Shown one piece after another: positions 34,699 through 43,867 of a DNA stretch of 64,000 nucleotides. Under the pieces are notes generated by a model that did not search any database, was not told the DNA's origin, and saw only the letters and a program-made list of their open reading frames with translations. Source of the DNA: Flavobacteriales bacterium (GTDB taxonomy: Bacteria > Bacteroidota > Bacteroidia > Flavobacteriales_F > PHOS-HE28); assembly GCA_020635675.1 (NCBI GenBank), contig JACJZJ010000004.1, positions 248,001-312,000 of the forward strand, read 5' to 3'. The position numbers and the translations under genes were made by a program. Within the stretch, counting starts at the first letter, position 1. Each line of letters opens with the position of its first letter.

Positions 34699-37600
34699 TC
34701 ATCGGAGAATGGTGAAGTATCCCCTCAGCGTGGTCATGTGGCCTTGGACATCGCGTACTTCGAGCACATAGTAGTATGTACCGTCCGGCACTGGCTCGTG
34801 CGTGCTGTCGTAGGTCACATCCCAAGGCACGTTGACAGGATCGCCCGAATGGACCAACACACCCCAGCGATCATAGATCCTGACCTCCCCACCGATAGCG
34901 CCCACAAGGCCCAGGGAGAAGGTATCGTTCGTGCCATCCCCGTTCGGGGTCACCACGTTCGGCGCGACCGGAGGACAGTCGATCTCCTGCACGAGCAGCG
35001 TGTCGGCGGTCGGGCAGCCATTGCCATCGAATACGGAAACGCTGAAGGTCCCGCCGTTCTGGACCGTGATGCTCGTGGTGGTATCGCCGGTATTCCAGAT
35101 CGGACCCGAATAGCCCGATGGGACCTCCAATACCAGTACCGATCCGGAACAGAGCGTCATATCAGCACCCAGATCGAAAGGGGTCGGTGGATACACTTCG
35201 AGGTAGACGCTGTCCGCTGCGCCCGTACAGCCGTTCACCGCCGGCACGATACCATACCAGCCCTCATCCGACGGTTGCGCAGGACCCACCACGAGCACCG
35301 TCCCGGAATAGCCCCCGATCGGTGTCGACCAATCCACCGCAAGGCCCGCGGGGCCTTGCACTGACAACGTATCCACGGCATCCAGACAGAGATGGCCCGG
35401 TGCGATGAGCACCACATCCACCGGAACAGGCACCACGTTGACCGCGATCGACAACGGCTGACCGGTACAGCCCATGTCCTCCTGGACCAGGTAGACGAAC
35501 AAGCTGTCCGTCGGTGCACTGATCACGAGGTTGCCGCCCATGCCCAGTGGGATCTGCAGTGCCGGGTCCGCATACCAGATCAGGCTCCCGCTGCCAATGG
35601 CCTCAAGCATGGCATCAGCACCCTGGCAGATGGTCACATCCTCCCCTTCCACGGGAAGGGTCGGTGTCAGCATCGTCAAGTACAGATCACCCTGAGCCGC
35701 ACATCCCAACGGATCGGTGGCCGTCACCCCTACCACGCCCTGTTGATCGGTGATCAGGAAAGGTCCCATGCTTCCATCGGACCATTGGGGATCCGTGTAA
35801 CCAACTGGAAGGTCGAGATAAAGAGTGGAACCCGGGCACAAAGCAGTGTCCGCACCCAGGTCGATCGGTGCCGGCTGATGCACGTATAGATGAACACTAT
35901 CCGCCGCGCCTGTGCATCCTGCGATACCGGCGATAGCGATGTACCAACCCGAATCCGAAGGTCCCAAAGGTCCAACTTGCAACGTATCCATGGCGAACAG
36001 GCCCTGCGGTGTATTCCATTCCACCAGGAAGGGTGAAGGCACCATGGTCACGAATTGTACCGTTCCTCCTTGACAGACCGTATCGGAGACCATCGCCAGG
36101 TCGATATCAGGTGGCTGCACCACGTTCACCACCACGGGCCAGGCCGGGTTGGTGCACGCACTGTCCGATCGCACCAAGTAGAGCATCAAGGTGTCCATCG
36201 GCATACCCAGATCAAGTTGCGCCCCGAACCCCATCAATTGGGTGAGCGCACTGTCCGCATACCAGGCCAGGTCCCCAGGGGCCGTCTCCTCCAACACGAC
36301 CGGATCGCCCGCACAGACGGTGATATCCGAGATGGTCAACGGTCCGCCCATATCATGAAGAGAGACCAGGACAGCCGCACTGGTATCGGTGCACCCGTTG
36401 CCATCCAAAGCGACCAATGTGTAGTTGCCGGGTTCGGTGACCGTCAAGGTGCTTCCGAAAACGGCTCCGGGCATCCAGAGGTAGGCCGCCTGACCACCTT
36501 GTGCGAGGAGATCGAGCGTATCACCCGGGCAAAGGGTGAAGGGACCCGGGTCGACGACCTCGGCCTGGGCGGTCCCCATGATGATATCCACGCTCAACAG
36601 CGTGGTGATCCCACAGGCCTGGACGCTGCAGGAATAGGTGCCGGGTTGGTCGACCAATTGCTCGAGGTCGCTGCCGCTCAGGGGTGCATCCCATGCGAGC
36701 GAGGATGCTCCCGTGGTGACCACCTGCAGAAGAACGGGATCCTCATCGACGCAAAGCACACCGTCGGGCAACACGTTCAGGAACGGCGTTGCATATCCAG
36801 TGACGAGGATCGGATCCGAAATGAGGTAGCAACCATTGGTATCGATCAGTTCCAGATAGTACTCACCTGGCCATGTCACGTCGATCGAGTCGTTGTTGAT
36901 CGCGATCTGCCCAATGGGTCCATACCAATCGTAGCTACCCAATGCGTTGGTATAGACCGTGGCAATGGAATCCGGGCAAATGATACCATCGGATGGAAAA
37001 ACGTCCAGCTCGGGCACATCCGGGAATTGGATCACATGCCAGGCCGTTTCCGAGAAGGAACATCCGTTCGTGTCGACGACCGTACCGGTCACTTGATAGA
37101 AGCCTCCGCCCAAGGCAAGCAGACTATCGCTCCATTGCGCGAGGATCCCACCTCCCGACCAGGCAATGGCGTCGCAGCTGTCACAGGCGGCCACCAACAA
37201 TGCCGTATCCGAGGGGCATATCAGGTCGGGCGCGTCCAACACGATATCCACCGGTGTGGCCGGGTACAGGTGGACATGAATACTGTCCTCGGCGATGTCA
37301 GGCAGCTGCAACGAATCCGAACCACAAGGACCGTTGAACACAATAACGCTGGCCCAATCATGGCTCCACCCATCCGCGTTCGCGGCCACGGGCGCGGCCC
37401 AAGGACCCGGGTCCAGGGAAAGGTGTACACCACCGTCGATGATGTACACATACTGCAGGCCATTGGGCGGTGTATAGGGTGATCCGTTCAGGTACCACGT
37501 GGGCGTGACCAGAACATTCACGCCCTGGTAAGGACACAGGTCGAGGGAATCGTTCTGATCGGTGTCCTGGGGATAGCTGATCACAAGTTCCACAGTCATG

Positions 37601-39711
37601 TTCGGAATGGCCAGAGTGGGCAGATCGATCACTTGGACATGATTCTGGGTGGTACAACCGAACGGGGTGACCATGGTGAACGTATAGGTACCACCGGTAT
37701 CGACCACCAGCGAATCATCGAACACCTGTCCCCCAGGCCAATGCCAAAAGAAGGTGGTGGCGGTGTCCGCGTTGCTGCACCATAGCAGCGCACTGTCCGG
37801 ATCGCAAATGCTCGCCTGCCATGGCAATGGCGAATCGTTCACCGGTGTCACGTCATCCGAGAGCAGGGGCTGCGCCGGCCAGGGGTGCACCGCCACATGG
37901 ATGCTATCGCTCAGGACGAGGCAACCGCTGCTCGATGTACAGGTGACCGCATACGTGCCCGTGGTGTCCACATAAAGAGAGTCGGTCGTGTCACCCGTAT
38001 TCCATGCGAAGTCCAGATCGGGACCGACGAAGAAGAGACGGTGATCGATGTGGAAAGAGAACGCAGGATCGATACCGATGATCGTTCCGCCGCAGACACT
38101 GATGGTGTCCGGACAGGAGAACGCCATGGGACCCTCGCCGAGGCACAACCCACCCGGCATGTAGCTGCACGGTGGGCCATTGCGCTCCCACCAGTCATAG
38201 GGCGCCCTACCTGGTACGTAACCGCGCGCGATGAACCCATCCTTCAATCCATTGCTGGTATCGGCGGCGAAATTCCCGTAGTGGGGGTCGCCGCAGTATC
38301 CCGACGGGTTCGGCGTCATGAGGAGATGCGGACCGCTGAAGGAGGTGATGTCCGCGGTGAAAACGTCCTTGCACGGAAATACGATCAGGTCCTCATAGCT
38401 GCCGCAGAAGACCGGTGAGCCATCCAGAAGTGTGGTGATCTGACCGGCGAGCTTTTCCTCCCGCCCACCGAATTGCTGACCACCCATGACGTAGAGACTG
38501 TCCAGATCGTGCTGAAGGAGGAACAGGTCCTGAGGGCCCGTCGCCATCCACTGTCCAGTGTGGGTGCTATCCACCCTGCTGGTGAAGCTGCAACTGAACT
38601 GGCCCAGCACGCTTACGATACCGTTGCGCTCATCCAAGGCCCGACCACTGATCAGGCCCTCGGAGGTGACCACCGTGTCGGCCGTCAATTGGCCGTTGGC
38701 GTCGACCCGGAGGAGATAGTACGCATAGGGAGCGCCCGCGGAGATCAGGTCGGGAACGCTGTCCAGGAAGATCATCGTCCCCTGCAGATCACCGACCAGG
38801 AGCAGATCGTCCATGCTCGACCATTGGATGTCGCGCACATGGTCGAAGACCGCACCGCCCACTCTCCGGAACCACACCTCGTTGCCGGCAGGATCCAGCT
38901 TGAGCAGAAAGGTCGCATTGTACATGGCGTTCGGATGGGTGGACACGAACTGGATCGTATCACTGAACTGACCTGCCACGTAAACGTTACCGGCTCCATC
39001 ATGCACCACGTCGATCGCGCGGTCGGTGAACTTCGCGCTGCCCTGCACCACCCAAAGAGGTGTGCCACCCGCTGCATAGGAGGCGATGAAGACATCGACG
39101 CTTGGATCAAGTGAATTGGGGTCCAGCATGCTTGTGAGCGAACTTCCCGCGATGTCCGCGGTCCCGCGAAACTCCCCGGCCATGGTGACGCCACCGCCAG
39201 GTGCGATGCTCACACCATAAGGACGGTCGCTCGACAGGGCACCCCCGCCCCTTGTCGCCCAGACCAAGTTGCCGGTGCTCGCATCCAGAAGGGCCAAAAA
39301 GATGTCGGGGCCACCGGCTGACGTGAGCGACTGCCCCATCAGGTCCGCGGTGAACATGAATTCGCCGACTACGGCGACCTGGCCGTTGCCAACAGCGAGC
39401 TTGATACCGCGATCGATCCCAGGCCCCCCACCCTGTCTGAACCAGATCACTTGGCCGACGGGCGACATTTTCGCAACAAATACATCGATGCCCGCGCTGG
39501 ACTGATGGACCACTCCGCCGAATGTGATACTGCCACTGAACTCTCCTGTGAGGTAGATGTCACCCGCGGCATCAGACTTCACATCCGACACGTGATCGTT
39601 TCCCGGGCCACCGATATCAGTTGCCCAAAATGTCTGTGCCTCGACCATCGCCACTCCTGCAACCTGCAAAAGCATGCATAACAGCACCCGATGAATGGCG
39701 TTCGGACCCAT
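34699..39711 (-). CDS. giant secreted protein, tandem paralogue with extra Ig-like modules and a type B T9SS sorting domain
   Basis: A 1670-residue paralogue of the neighbouring protein, with the same order: signal peptide (VLLCMLLQVAGVAMVEAQ), a propeller-like region (GDIYLTGEFSGSITFGG, GQVAVVGEFMFTADLMG, GNVYVAGQFSDTIQF), about ten Ig-like units, and a type B CTD (NVVTPNGDGTNDTF, IYDRWGVLVHSGD). It is 211 residues longer because one module of about 225 residues (opening ITVCAGD at about 1125) recurs as a second copy (VTICQGA at about 1350). It precedes the 1459-residue gene by 55 nt, so the pair may be co-transcribed. Confidence 0.88.
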   Translation of the reverse strand: MGPNAIHRVLLCMLLQVAGVAMVEAQTFWATDIGGPGNDHVSDVKSDAAGDIYLTGEFSGSITFGGVVHQSSAGIDVFVAKMSPVGQVIWFRQGGGPGIDRGIKLAVGNGQVAVVGEFMFTADLMGQSLTSAGGPDIFLALLDASTGNLVWATRGGGALSSDRPYGVSIAPGGGVTMAGEFRGTADIAGSSLTSMLDPNSLDPSVDVFIASYAAGGTPLWVVQGSAKFTDRAIDVVHDGAGNVYVAGQFSDTIQFVSTHPNAMYNATFLLKLDPAGNEVWFRRVGGAVFDHVRDIQWSSMDDLLLVGDLQGTMIFLDSVPDLISAGAPYAYYLLRVDANGQLTADTVVTSEGLISGRALDERNGIVSVLGQFSCSFTSRVDSTHTGQWMATGPQDLFLLQHDLDSLYVMGGQQFGGREEKLAGQITTLLDGSPVFCGSYEDLIVFPCKDVFTADITSFSGPHLLMTPNPSGYCGDPHYGNFAADTSNGLKDGFIARGYVPGRAPYDWWERNGPPCSYMPGGLCLGEGPMAFSCPDTISVCGGTIIGIDPAFSFHIDHRLFFVGPDLDFAWNTGDTTDSLYVDTTGTYAVTCTSSSGCLVLSDSIHVAVHPWPAQPLLSDDVTPVNDSPLPWQASICDPDSALLWCSNADTATTFFWHWPGGQVFDDSLVVDTGGTYTFTMVTPFGCTTQNHVQVIDLPTLAIPNMTVELVISYPQDTDQNDSLDLCPYQGVNVLVTPTWYLNGSPYTPPNGLQYVYIIDGGVHLSLDPGPWAAPVAANADGWSHDWASVIVFNGPCGSDSLQLPDIAEDSIHVHLYPATPVDIVLDAPDLICPSDTALLVAACDSCDAIAWSGGGILAQWSDSLLALGGGFYQVTGTVVDTNGCSFSETAWHVIQFPDVPELDVFPSDGIICPDSIATVYTNALGSYDWYGPIGQIAINNDSIDVTWPGEYYLELIDTNGCYLISDPILVTGYATPFLNVLPDGVLCVDEDPVLLQVVTTGASSLAWDAPLSGSDLEQLVDQPGTYSCSVQACGITTLLSVDIIMGTAQAEVVDPGPFTLCPGDTLDLLAQGGQAAYLWMPGAVFGSTLTVTEPGNYTLVALDGNGCTDTSAAVLVSLHDMGGPLTISDITVCAGDPVVLEETAPGDLAWYADSALTQLMGFGAQLDLGMPMDTLMLYLVRSDSACTNPAWPVVVNVVQPPDIDLAMVSDTVCQGGTVQFVTMVPSPFLVEWNTPQGLFAMDTLQVGPLGPSDSGWYIAIAGIAGCTGAADSVHLYVHQPAPIDLGADTALCPGSTLYLDLPVGYTDPQWSDGSMGPFLITDQQGVVGVTATDPLGCAAQGDLYLTMLTPTLPVEGEDVTICQGADAMLEAIGSGSLIWYADPALQIPLGMGGNLVISAPTDSLFVYLVQEDMGCTGQPLSIAVNVVPVPVDVVLIAPGHLCLDAVDTLSVQGPAGLAVDWSTPIGGYSGTVLVVGPAQPSDEGWYGIVPAVNGCTGAADSVYLEVYPPTPFDLGADMTLCSGSVLVLEVPSGYSGPIWNTGDTTTSITVQNGGTFSVSVFDGNGCPTADTLLVQEIDCPPVAPNVVTPNGDGTNDTFSLGLVGAIGGEVRIYDRWGVLVHSGDPVNVPWDVTYDSTHEPVPDGTYYYVLEVRDVQGHMTTLRGYFTILR

Positions 39712-39968
39712 GTCCTTGGGTGGTCGTTTGGAACGACTTCACTTGGAAGATACCCTTTCCGTCCATTCCGCTGCCTGGCCTGCGTCCCACAACTTGGAAA
39801 TATCCCGGGGCGATATGCACTTCCGGCTCTCCCGGGCGAGATGACGATCGGTCGCGTGCAGGGATGCAAGGCTGACGGATCGGCACAAGTCCGAAATCCA
39901 ACGTGCCGATCGGTCCGGTCCGGGAACACGGTATCCCCTTTGATGGACCCTGCGCAGATGATCTTATC
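39712..39968. other. 257-bp divergent intergenic region before clpB
   Basis: No gene. It must carry the promoters of the leftward giant-protein pair and of clpB. A 13-nt inverted repeat at 39874-39915 is the only conspicuous structure. The phrase ACTTGGAA appears twice (within 39750-39800). No CIRCE element or perfect TAnnTTTG was found. Confidence 0.45.
39874..39915 (+). promoter_or_regulatory. inverted repeat upstream of clpB
   Basis: GACGGATCGGCAC at 39874-39886 and GTGCCGATCGGTC at 39903-39915 pair at 12 of 13 positions around a 16-nt spacer, 53 nt before the clpB ATG. It could be an operator or a leader hairpin in the mRNA of this stress gene. No T-run follows, so a terminator is unlikely. 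Confidence 0.5.
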
Positions 39969-42614
39969 ATGGACCTGAACAAATTCACCATACGATCGCA
40001 GCAAGCCATTCAACAGGCGCAGACCATCGCAACCGGGCATGGCCATCAGATCCTGGAGAATGGGCATCTGTTGAAGGGCATCCTGGAAGTGGACCAGGAC
40101 GTGGTGCCGTTCCTGCTGAAGAAGCTGAACGTCAACGTTCCCATCCTCACCCAGGCGCTGGACCGCATCGTGGAGGGCTATCCCAAGGTGCAGGGTGGCC
40201 AGATCAGCTTGTCCCGACACAGTAGCAACGCCCTGACCAAAGCCCTCGCCGCGCTGAAAGAATTCGGCGATGAGTTCGCCAGCGTGGAGCACCTGTTGAT
40301 CGGTATCCTCGAGAGCGGCGACACCGTGGCCCAACTGCTGAAGGACAACGGTGTCATTAAAAAGGACCTGATCTCGGCGATCAAGGAACTGCGTCAGGGG
40401 CAACACGTGACCAGCCAGAGCCAGGAGGAGACCTACAATGCCCTTAGCAAGTATGCAAAGGACCTGAACCAACTGGCCAAGGAGAATAAGCTCGACCCCG
40501 TGATCGGGCGCGACGAGGAGATCCGCAGGGTGCTGCAGATCCTCAGCCGGCGCACGAAGAACAATCCGATCCTGATCGGTGAACCCGGCGTGGGCAAGAC
40601 CGCGATCGCCGAAGGCATCGCACAACGCATTGTCAGCGGCGACGTACCCGAGGACCTGAAGGAGAAGAAAGTATTCAGCCTGGACATGGGTGCGCTCGTG
40701 GCCGGTGCCAAGTACAAAGGCGAGTTCGAAGAGCGTCTCAAGGCCGTGGTGAAAGAGGTCGTGTCCGCCGAGGGCCGCATCGTGCTGTTCATCGATGAGA
40801 TCCATACCCTGGTGGGTGCGGGCGGTGGTGAAGGCGCCATGGATGCCGCCAACATCCTGAAGCCCGCACTGGCGCGTGGGGAGTTGCGCGCCATCGGCGC
40901 CACCACCCTGAACGAGTATCAGAAGTACTTCGAAAAGGACAAGGCATTGGAGCGACGCTTTCAGAAGGTGATGGTGGACGAACCCTCCCGTGAGGACGCC
41001 ATCAGCATCCTTCGTGGCCTGAAGGAGAAGTACGAGAACCATCACAAGGTGCTGATCAAGGACGGTGCGATCATCGCGGCCGTCGAGTTGAGCACGCGCT
41101 ACATCAACGACCGCTTCCTGCCGGATAAGGCCATCGACCTGATCGATGAGGCGGCCAGCAAGCTCCGCATGGAGATCAACAGCAAACCGGAGGAGCTGGA
41201 CGAGGTGGACCGACGGATCATGCAGTTGGAGATCGAGCGCGAAGCGATCAAGCGCGAAAAGGACGAGGCCAAACTCGCCGACATCAACAAGGAGCTCGCC
41301 GAGCTGGGCGAAAGACGGGACGGCCTGCAGGCCCGCTGGCAAAGCGAGCGCGGACTGGTCGAACGGATCAACACCGCGAAGGAGCAGATCGATCAGCTCA
41401 AGTTCGAGGCAGGTCAGGCCGAAAGAGAAGGTGACTTCGGAAGGGTGGCGGAGATCCGGTACGGCCGGATCAAGGAGACGGAGGATGAATTGGCGAAGGC
41501 CAAGGAAGAGCTCACCCGGCTGCAGGAGACGAGCAAGTTGATCAAGGAGGAGGTGGACGTGGAGGAGATCGCCGAAGTGGTGAGCCGATGGACCGGCATC
41601 CCGGTCTCCCGCATGATGGAAGCCGAACGAACCAAGCTGCTGAAGCTCGAGGACGAGTTGCACAAACGCGTCATCGGGCAGGATGATGCGGTGCGCGCAG
41701 TGGCGGATGCGGTGCGACGCAGCCGCAGTGGCCTTGGTGACGAGAAACGGCCCATCGGCAGTTTCATCTTCCTGGGTACCACCGGCGTGGGCAAGACCGA
41801 GCTGGCCAAAGCGTTGAGCGAGATCCTCTTCAACGACGAGAACGCGATGACGCGGATCGACATGAGCGAATACCAGGAACGCCACAGTGTTTCCCGTCTG
41901 GTGGGCGCACCTCCGGGGTACGTGGGTTACGACGAGGGCGGCCAGCTCACAGAGGCGGTGCGCCGCAAACCTTACAGTGTCGTGCTGCTCGACGAGATCG
42001 AGAAGGCCCACCCCGATGTATGGAACGTCCTGCTACAGGTGCTCGACGATGGGCGCCTCACCGACAACAAGGGCCGGGTGGTGAACTTCAAGAACACCAT
42101 CATCATCATGACGAGCAACATCGGCTCGCACATCATCCAGGAGAATTTCGAAGGTCTGGAGAAGAAGGACGTGGAGGCCGTGGTGGAAAAGACCCGGAAG
42201 GAAGTGATGGACCTGCTGCGCAAGTCCGTTCGACCGGAATTCCTCAACCGCGTGGACGAGGTGATCATGTTCCACCCGTTGAGCCGCAGGGACGTGCGCG
42301 AGATCGTGCAGATGCAACTGCATGCGCTCCTGCGGAAGTTGGAGGAGAAGGACGTTCACCTGATCCCGAGCGACGAGCTGATCGACCACATCGCCACCGT
42401 GGGCTTCGACCCGCAGTTCGGTGCGCGCCCCATCAAGCGCATGATCCAGAAGGAACTGCTGAACGAGCTCAGCAAGCAGATCATCGCCGGCACGCTTGAA
42501 ATGGGCAAGCCCCAGGTGATCGATGTGTTCGACGGCAAGATCGTCTTCCGCAAGCCGATAGGTAGCAAGGAGCGCGAAAACGGGAAGGTCAAGAAAGCGA
42601 AGAGCCAGCTGTGA
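39969..42614 (+). CDS. clpB: ClpB disaggregase (Hsp100)
   Basis: An 881-residue protein of normal ClpB length. The N-domain (about 1-150) has two Clp-N repeats. NBD1 carries Walker A GEPGVGKT near 204-211 and VLFIDEIHTLVGAG; the coiled-coil M domain spans about 400-525 (ELAELGERRDGLQARW and neighbours), which marks ClpB rather than ClpA or ClpC; NBD2 has GTTGVGKT near 603-610 and VVLLDEIEKAHPDV. ClpB works with DnaK to rescue aggregated proteins. Its final 58 codons recur almost unchanged about 1.08 kb downstream, beyond the FISUMP gene. Confidence 0.97.
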   Translation: MDLNKFTIRSQQAIQQAQTIATGHGHQILENGHLLKGILEVDQDVVPFLLKKLNVNVPILTQALDRIVEGYPKVQGGQISLSRHSSNALTKALAALKEFGDEFASVEHLLIGILESGDTVAQLLKDNGVIKKDLISAIKELRQGQHVTSQSQEETYNALSKYAKDLNQLAKENKLDPVIGRDEEIRRVLQILSRRTKNNPILIGEPGVGKTAIAEGIAQRIVSGDVPEDLKEKKVFSLDMGALVAGAKYKGEFEERLKAVVKEVVSAEGRIVLFIDEIHTLVGAGGGEGAMDAANILKPALARGELRAIGATTLNEYQKYFEKDKALERRFQKVMVDEPSREDAISILRGLKEKYENHHKVLIKDGAIIAAVELSTRYINDRFLPDKAIDLIDEAASKLRMEINSKPEELDEVDRRIMQLEIEREAIKREKDEAKLADINKELAELGERRDGLQARWQSERGLVERINTAKEQIDQLKFEAGQAEREGDFGRVAEIRYGRIKETEDELAKAKEELTRLQETSKLIKEEVDVEEIAEVVSRWTGIPVSRMMEAERTKLLKLEDELHKRVIGQDDAVRAVADAVRRSRSGLGDEKRPIGSFIFLGTTGVGKTELAKALSEILFNDENAMTRIDMSEYQERHSVSRLVGAPPGYVGYDEGGQLTEAVRRKPYSVVLLDEIEKAHPDVWNVLLQVLDDGRLTDNKGRVVNFKNTIIIMTSNIGSHIIQENFEGLEKKDVEAVVEKTRKEVMDLLRKSVRPEFLNRVDEVIMFHPLSRRDVREIVQMQLHALLRKLEEKDVHLIPSDELIDHIATVGFDPQFGARPIKRMIQKELLNELSKQIIAGTLEMGKPQVIDVFDGKIVFRKPIGSKERENGKVKKAKSQL
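42469..42559 (+). repeat. 91-nt direct repeat, copy 1 (inside the clpB 3' end)
   Basis: These 91 nt match 43546-43636 with one substitution (position 42510, C versus T), at a constant offset of 1077. They encode the last strand region of ClpB NBD2. Confidence 0.95.
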
Positions 42615-42632
42615 GCCCCTTTCCAGCAGAAC

Positions 42633-42651
42633 CCGGTCCGAACCGGACCGG
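42633..42651. terminator. candidate terminator hairpin between clpB and the FISUMP gene
   Basis: CCGGTCCG and CGGACCGG form a perfect eight-base-pair stem around AAC, 18 nt after the clpB stop. No T-run follows on either strand, so efficiency is uncertain. It would serve both convergent genes. Confidence 0.5.
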
Positions 42652-42670
42652 TGCCATGGATCCGGCTATT

Positions 42671-43417
42671 TCAATCCCTGATACAACGCACACAGAGACC
42701 CAGCTTCTTCTCGTTGCTGTTCCTGCCAATGCCTGCATTGTTGTAGTTCAAGTGGCGAAACCAACAAGTGTCCGCTCCGCTCTCTGATGCACTCCACCAG
42801 TAGCCATAGAGACCAATGTTACCGAAGCTGCCGTTCAGATTGCGGTAACCACCAGGGAAGCCAGAGAAACCGCTCGCATTCGTCGCCCCAATGTTCGGCG
42901 GGTACCAGAGCGTGGCTGCCTTCAACTTTCCGCCCACAGACTGGATCTCGCCACGATAGCCCGTTAGGTCCGACTCACTGACCATCAGGCCCAAGCTGAC
43001 CTCCAGTTGCTTCCACTCGGCATCGGAAGGCACATGCCAACCCTGGGGGCAGAGGCCGGCGGGGTCTTCCACGGCGTACCAATTGTAAAGCTTGCCATAG
43101 ATGCCATCGTTGGCGGGGGCATTGGAATAGTTGCACCATGCACCGGTCGACAGGTCCGCCCAAACACTGTTATCCGTCACCTCGGGGATCGGCGAGCCGT
43201 TCCTGAAGTGGGTGGTCCGCAGATCGGCGGCCATCCAGCACCTACCACCGACATGTACCACCGAATAGCCATGGCCATCGGCATCGATCACGGTTCCCAT
43301 GCCACCACAGCCCTGCTCGTAGGGATCAGACGCCCCTTCCTCGTTCTTGCGGCAGGCCATGGCTGTTGCGACAATGATCGATCCAAGAGCGATCGGTTTC
43401 GCGTATTTGCACCGCAT
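42671..43417 (-). CDS. FISUMP-domain lipoprotein
   Basis: A 248-residue protein with a lipoprotein signal: hydrophobic GSIIVATAMAC with Cys22 as the lipidated residue. The mature protein carries the Fibrobacter succinogenes major paralogous domain: MAADLRTTHFRNG, WYAVEDPAGLCPQGWHVPSDAEWKQLE, GGYRNLNGSFGNIGLYGYWWSASE and the final LGLCVRCIRD. Several Cys residues may form disulfides. FISUMP proteins are surface-exposed, and some relate to the Ig-binding fold families, but no activity is established. The gene sits alone in the interval between clpB and a duplicated clpB 3' end. Confidence 0.88.
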   Translation of the reverse strand: MRCKYAKPIALGSIIVATAMACRKNEEGASDPYEQGCGGMGTVIDADGHGYSVVHVGGRCWMAADLRTTHFRNGSPIPEVTDNSVWADLSTGAWCNYSNAPANDGIYGKLYNWYAVEDPAGLCPQGWHVPSDAEWKQLEVSLGLMVSESDLTGYRGEIQSVGGKLKAATLWYPPNIGATNASGFSGFPGGYRNLNGSFGNIGLYGYWWSASESGADTCWFRHLNYNNAGIGRNSNEKKLGLCVRCIRD

Positions 43418-43483
43418 GGCGCAATGAAGTTAGGCCCCCGCTGCGAAATTGGTCCGCCCCATTCTCGTTCGTGTACACAGTGT

Positions 43484-43706
43484 CGACCCACAGTTCGGTG
43501 CCCGTCCGATCAAGCACATGATCCAGAAGGAATTGCTGGACGAGTTCAGCAAGCAGATCATCGCCGGCACGCTTGAAATGGGCAAGTCCCAGGTGATCGA
43601 TGTGTTCGACGGCAAGATCGTCTTCCGCAAGCCGATCGATGGCAGGGAGAACGGCGGAACCAGGAAGCGCAACCGGTCCAAGGCCGCGACGGAGGACCGT
43701 TCATGA
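43484..43706 (+). pseudogene. duplicated clpB 3' end (fragment)
   Basis: About 74 codons in one frame match the ClpB C-terminus, reading DPQFGARPIKHMIQKELLDE then FSKQIIAGTLEMGKSQVIDV. Divergence is unequal: 43484-43545 differs from clpB at roughly one base in six, while 43546-43636 has one mismatch in 91. After that the two 3' ends differ (this one ends in KRNRSKAATEDRS). There is no start codon in a good context, only a TTG at 43449, and no upstream ClpB sequence, so this is a remnant, not a functional gene. Confidence 0.88.
43546..43636 (+). repeat. 91-nt direct repeat, copy 2 (in the clpB remnant)
   Basis: Near-identical partner of 42469-42559. The two copies flank a 1-kb interval holding only the FISUMP gene, like the direct repeats left by an insertion or recombination at a gene's 3' end. 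Confidence 0.95.
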
Positions 43707-43867
43707 AGTGCCTGGGGTGGGCGGATGTGAGTTTTCCACCGGTCCGGTCGTGACCGTCAGGGGAACACCGCGATCGTGGGATCGATCGTGAAAAACCCAT
43801 GCGTCGGGTCACGGCCCACATCGACGAACGGACCTAGCTTGCTCCCGATCAAGGACAGAAGCGAAAG

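Noticed and set aside
39579..42011. 810-codon minus-strand frame opposite clpB
   Set aside because: Antisense to an unmistakable ClpB; no motif in the frame.
42560..43545. Insertion sequence between the two clpB 3' ends
   Set aside because: No transposase frame and no terminal inverted repeats were found; only the FISUMP gene is present.
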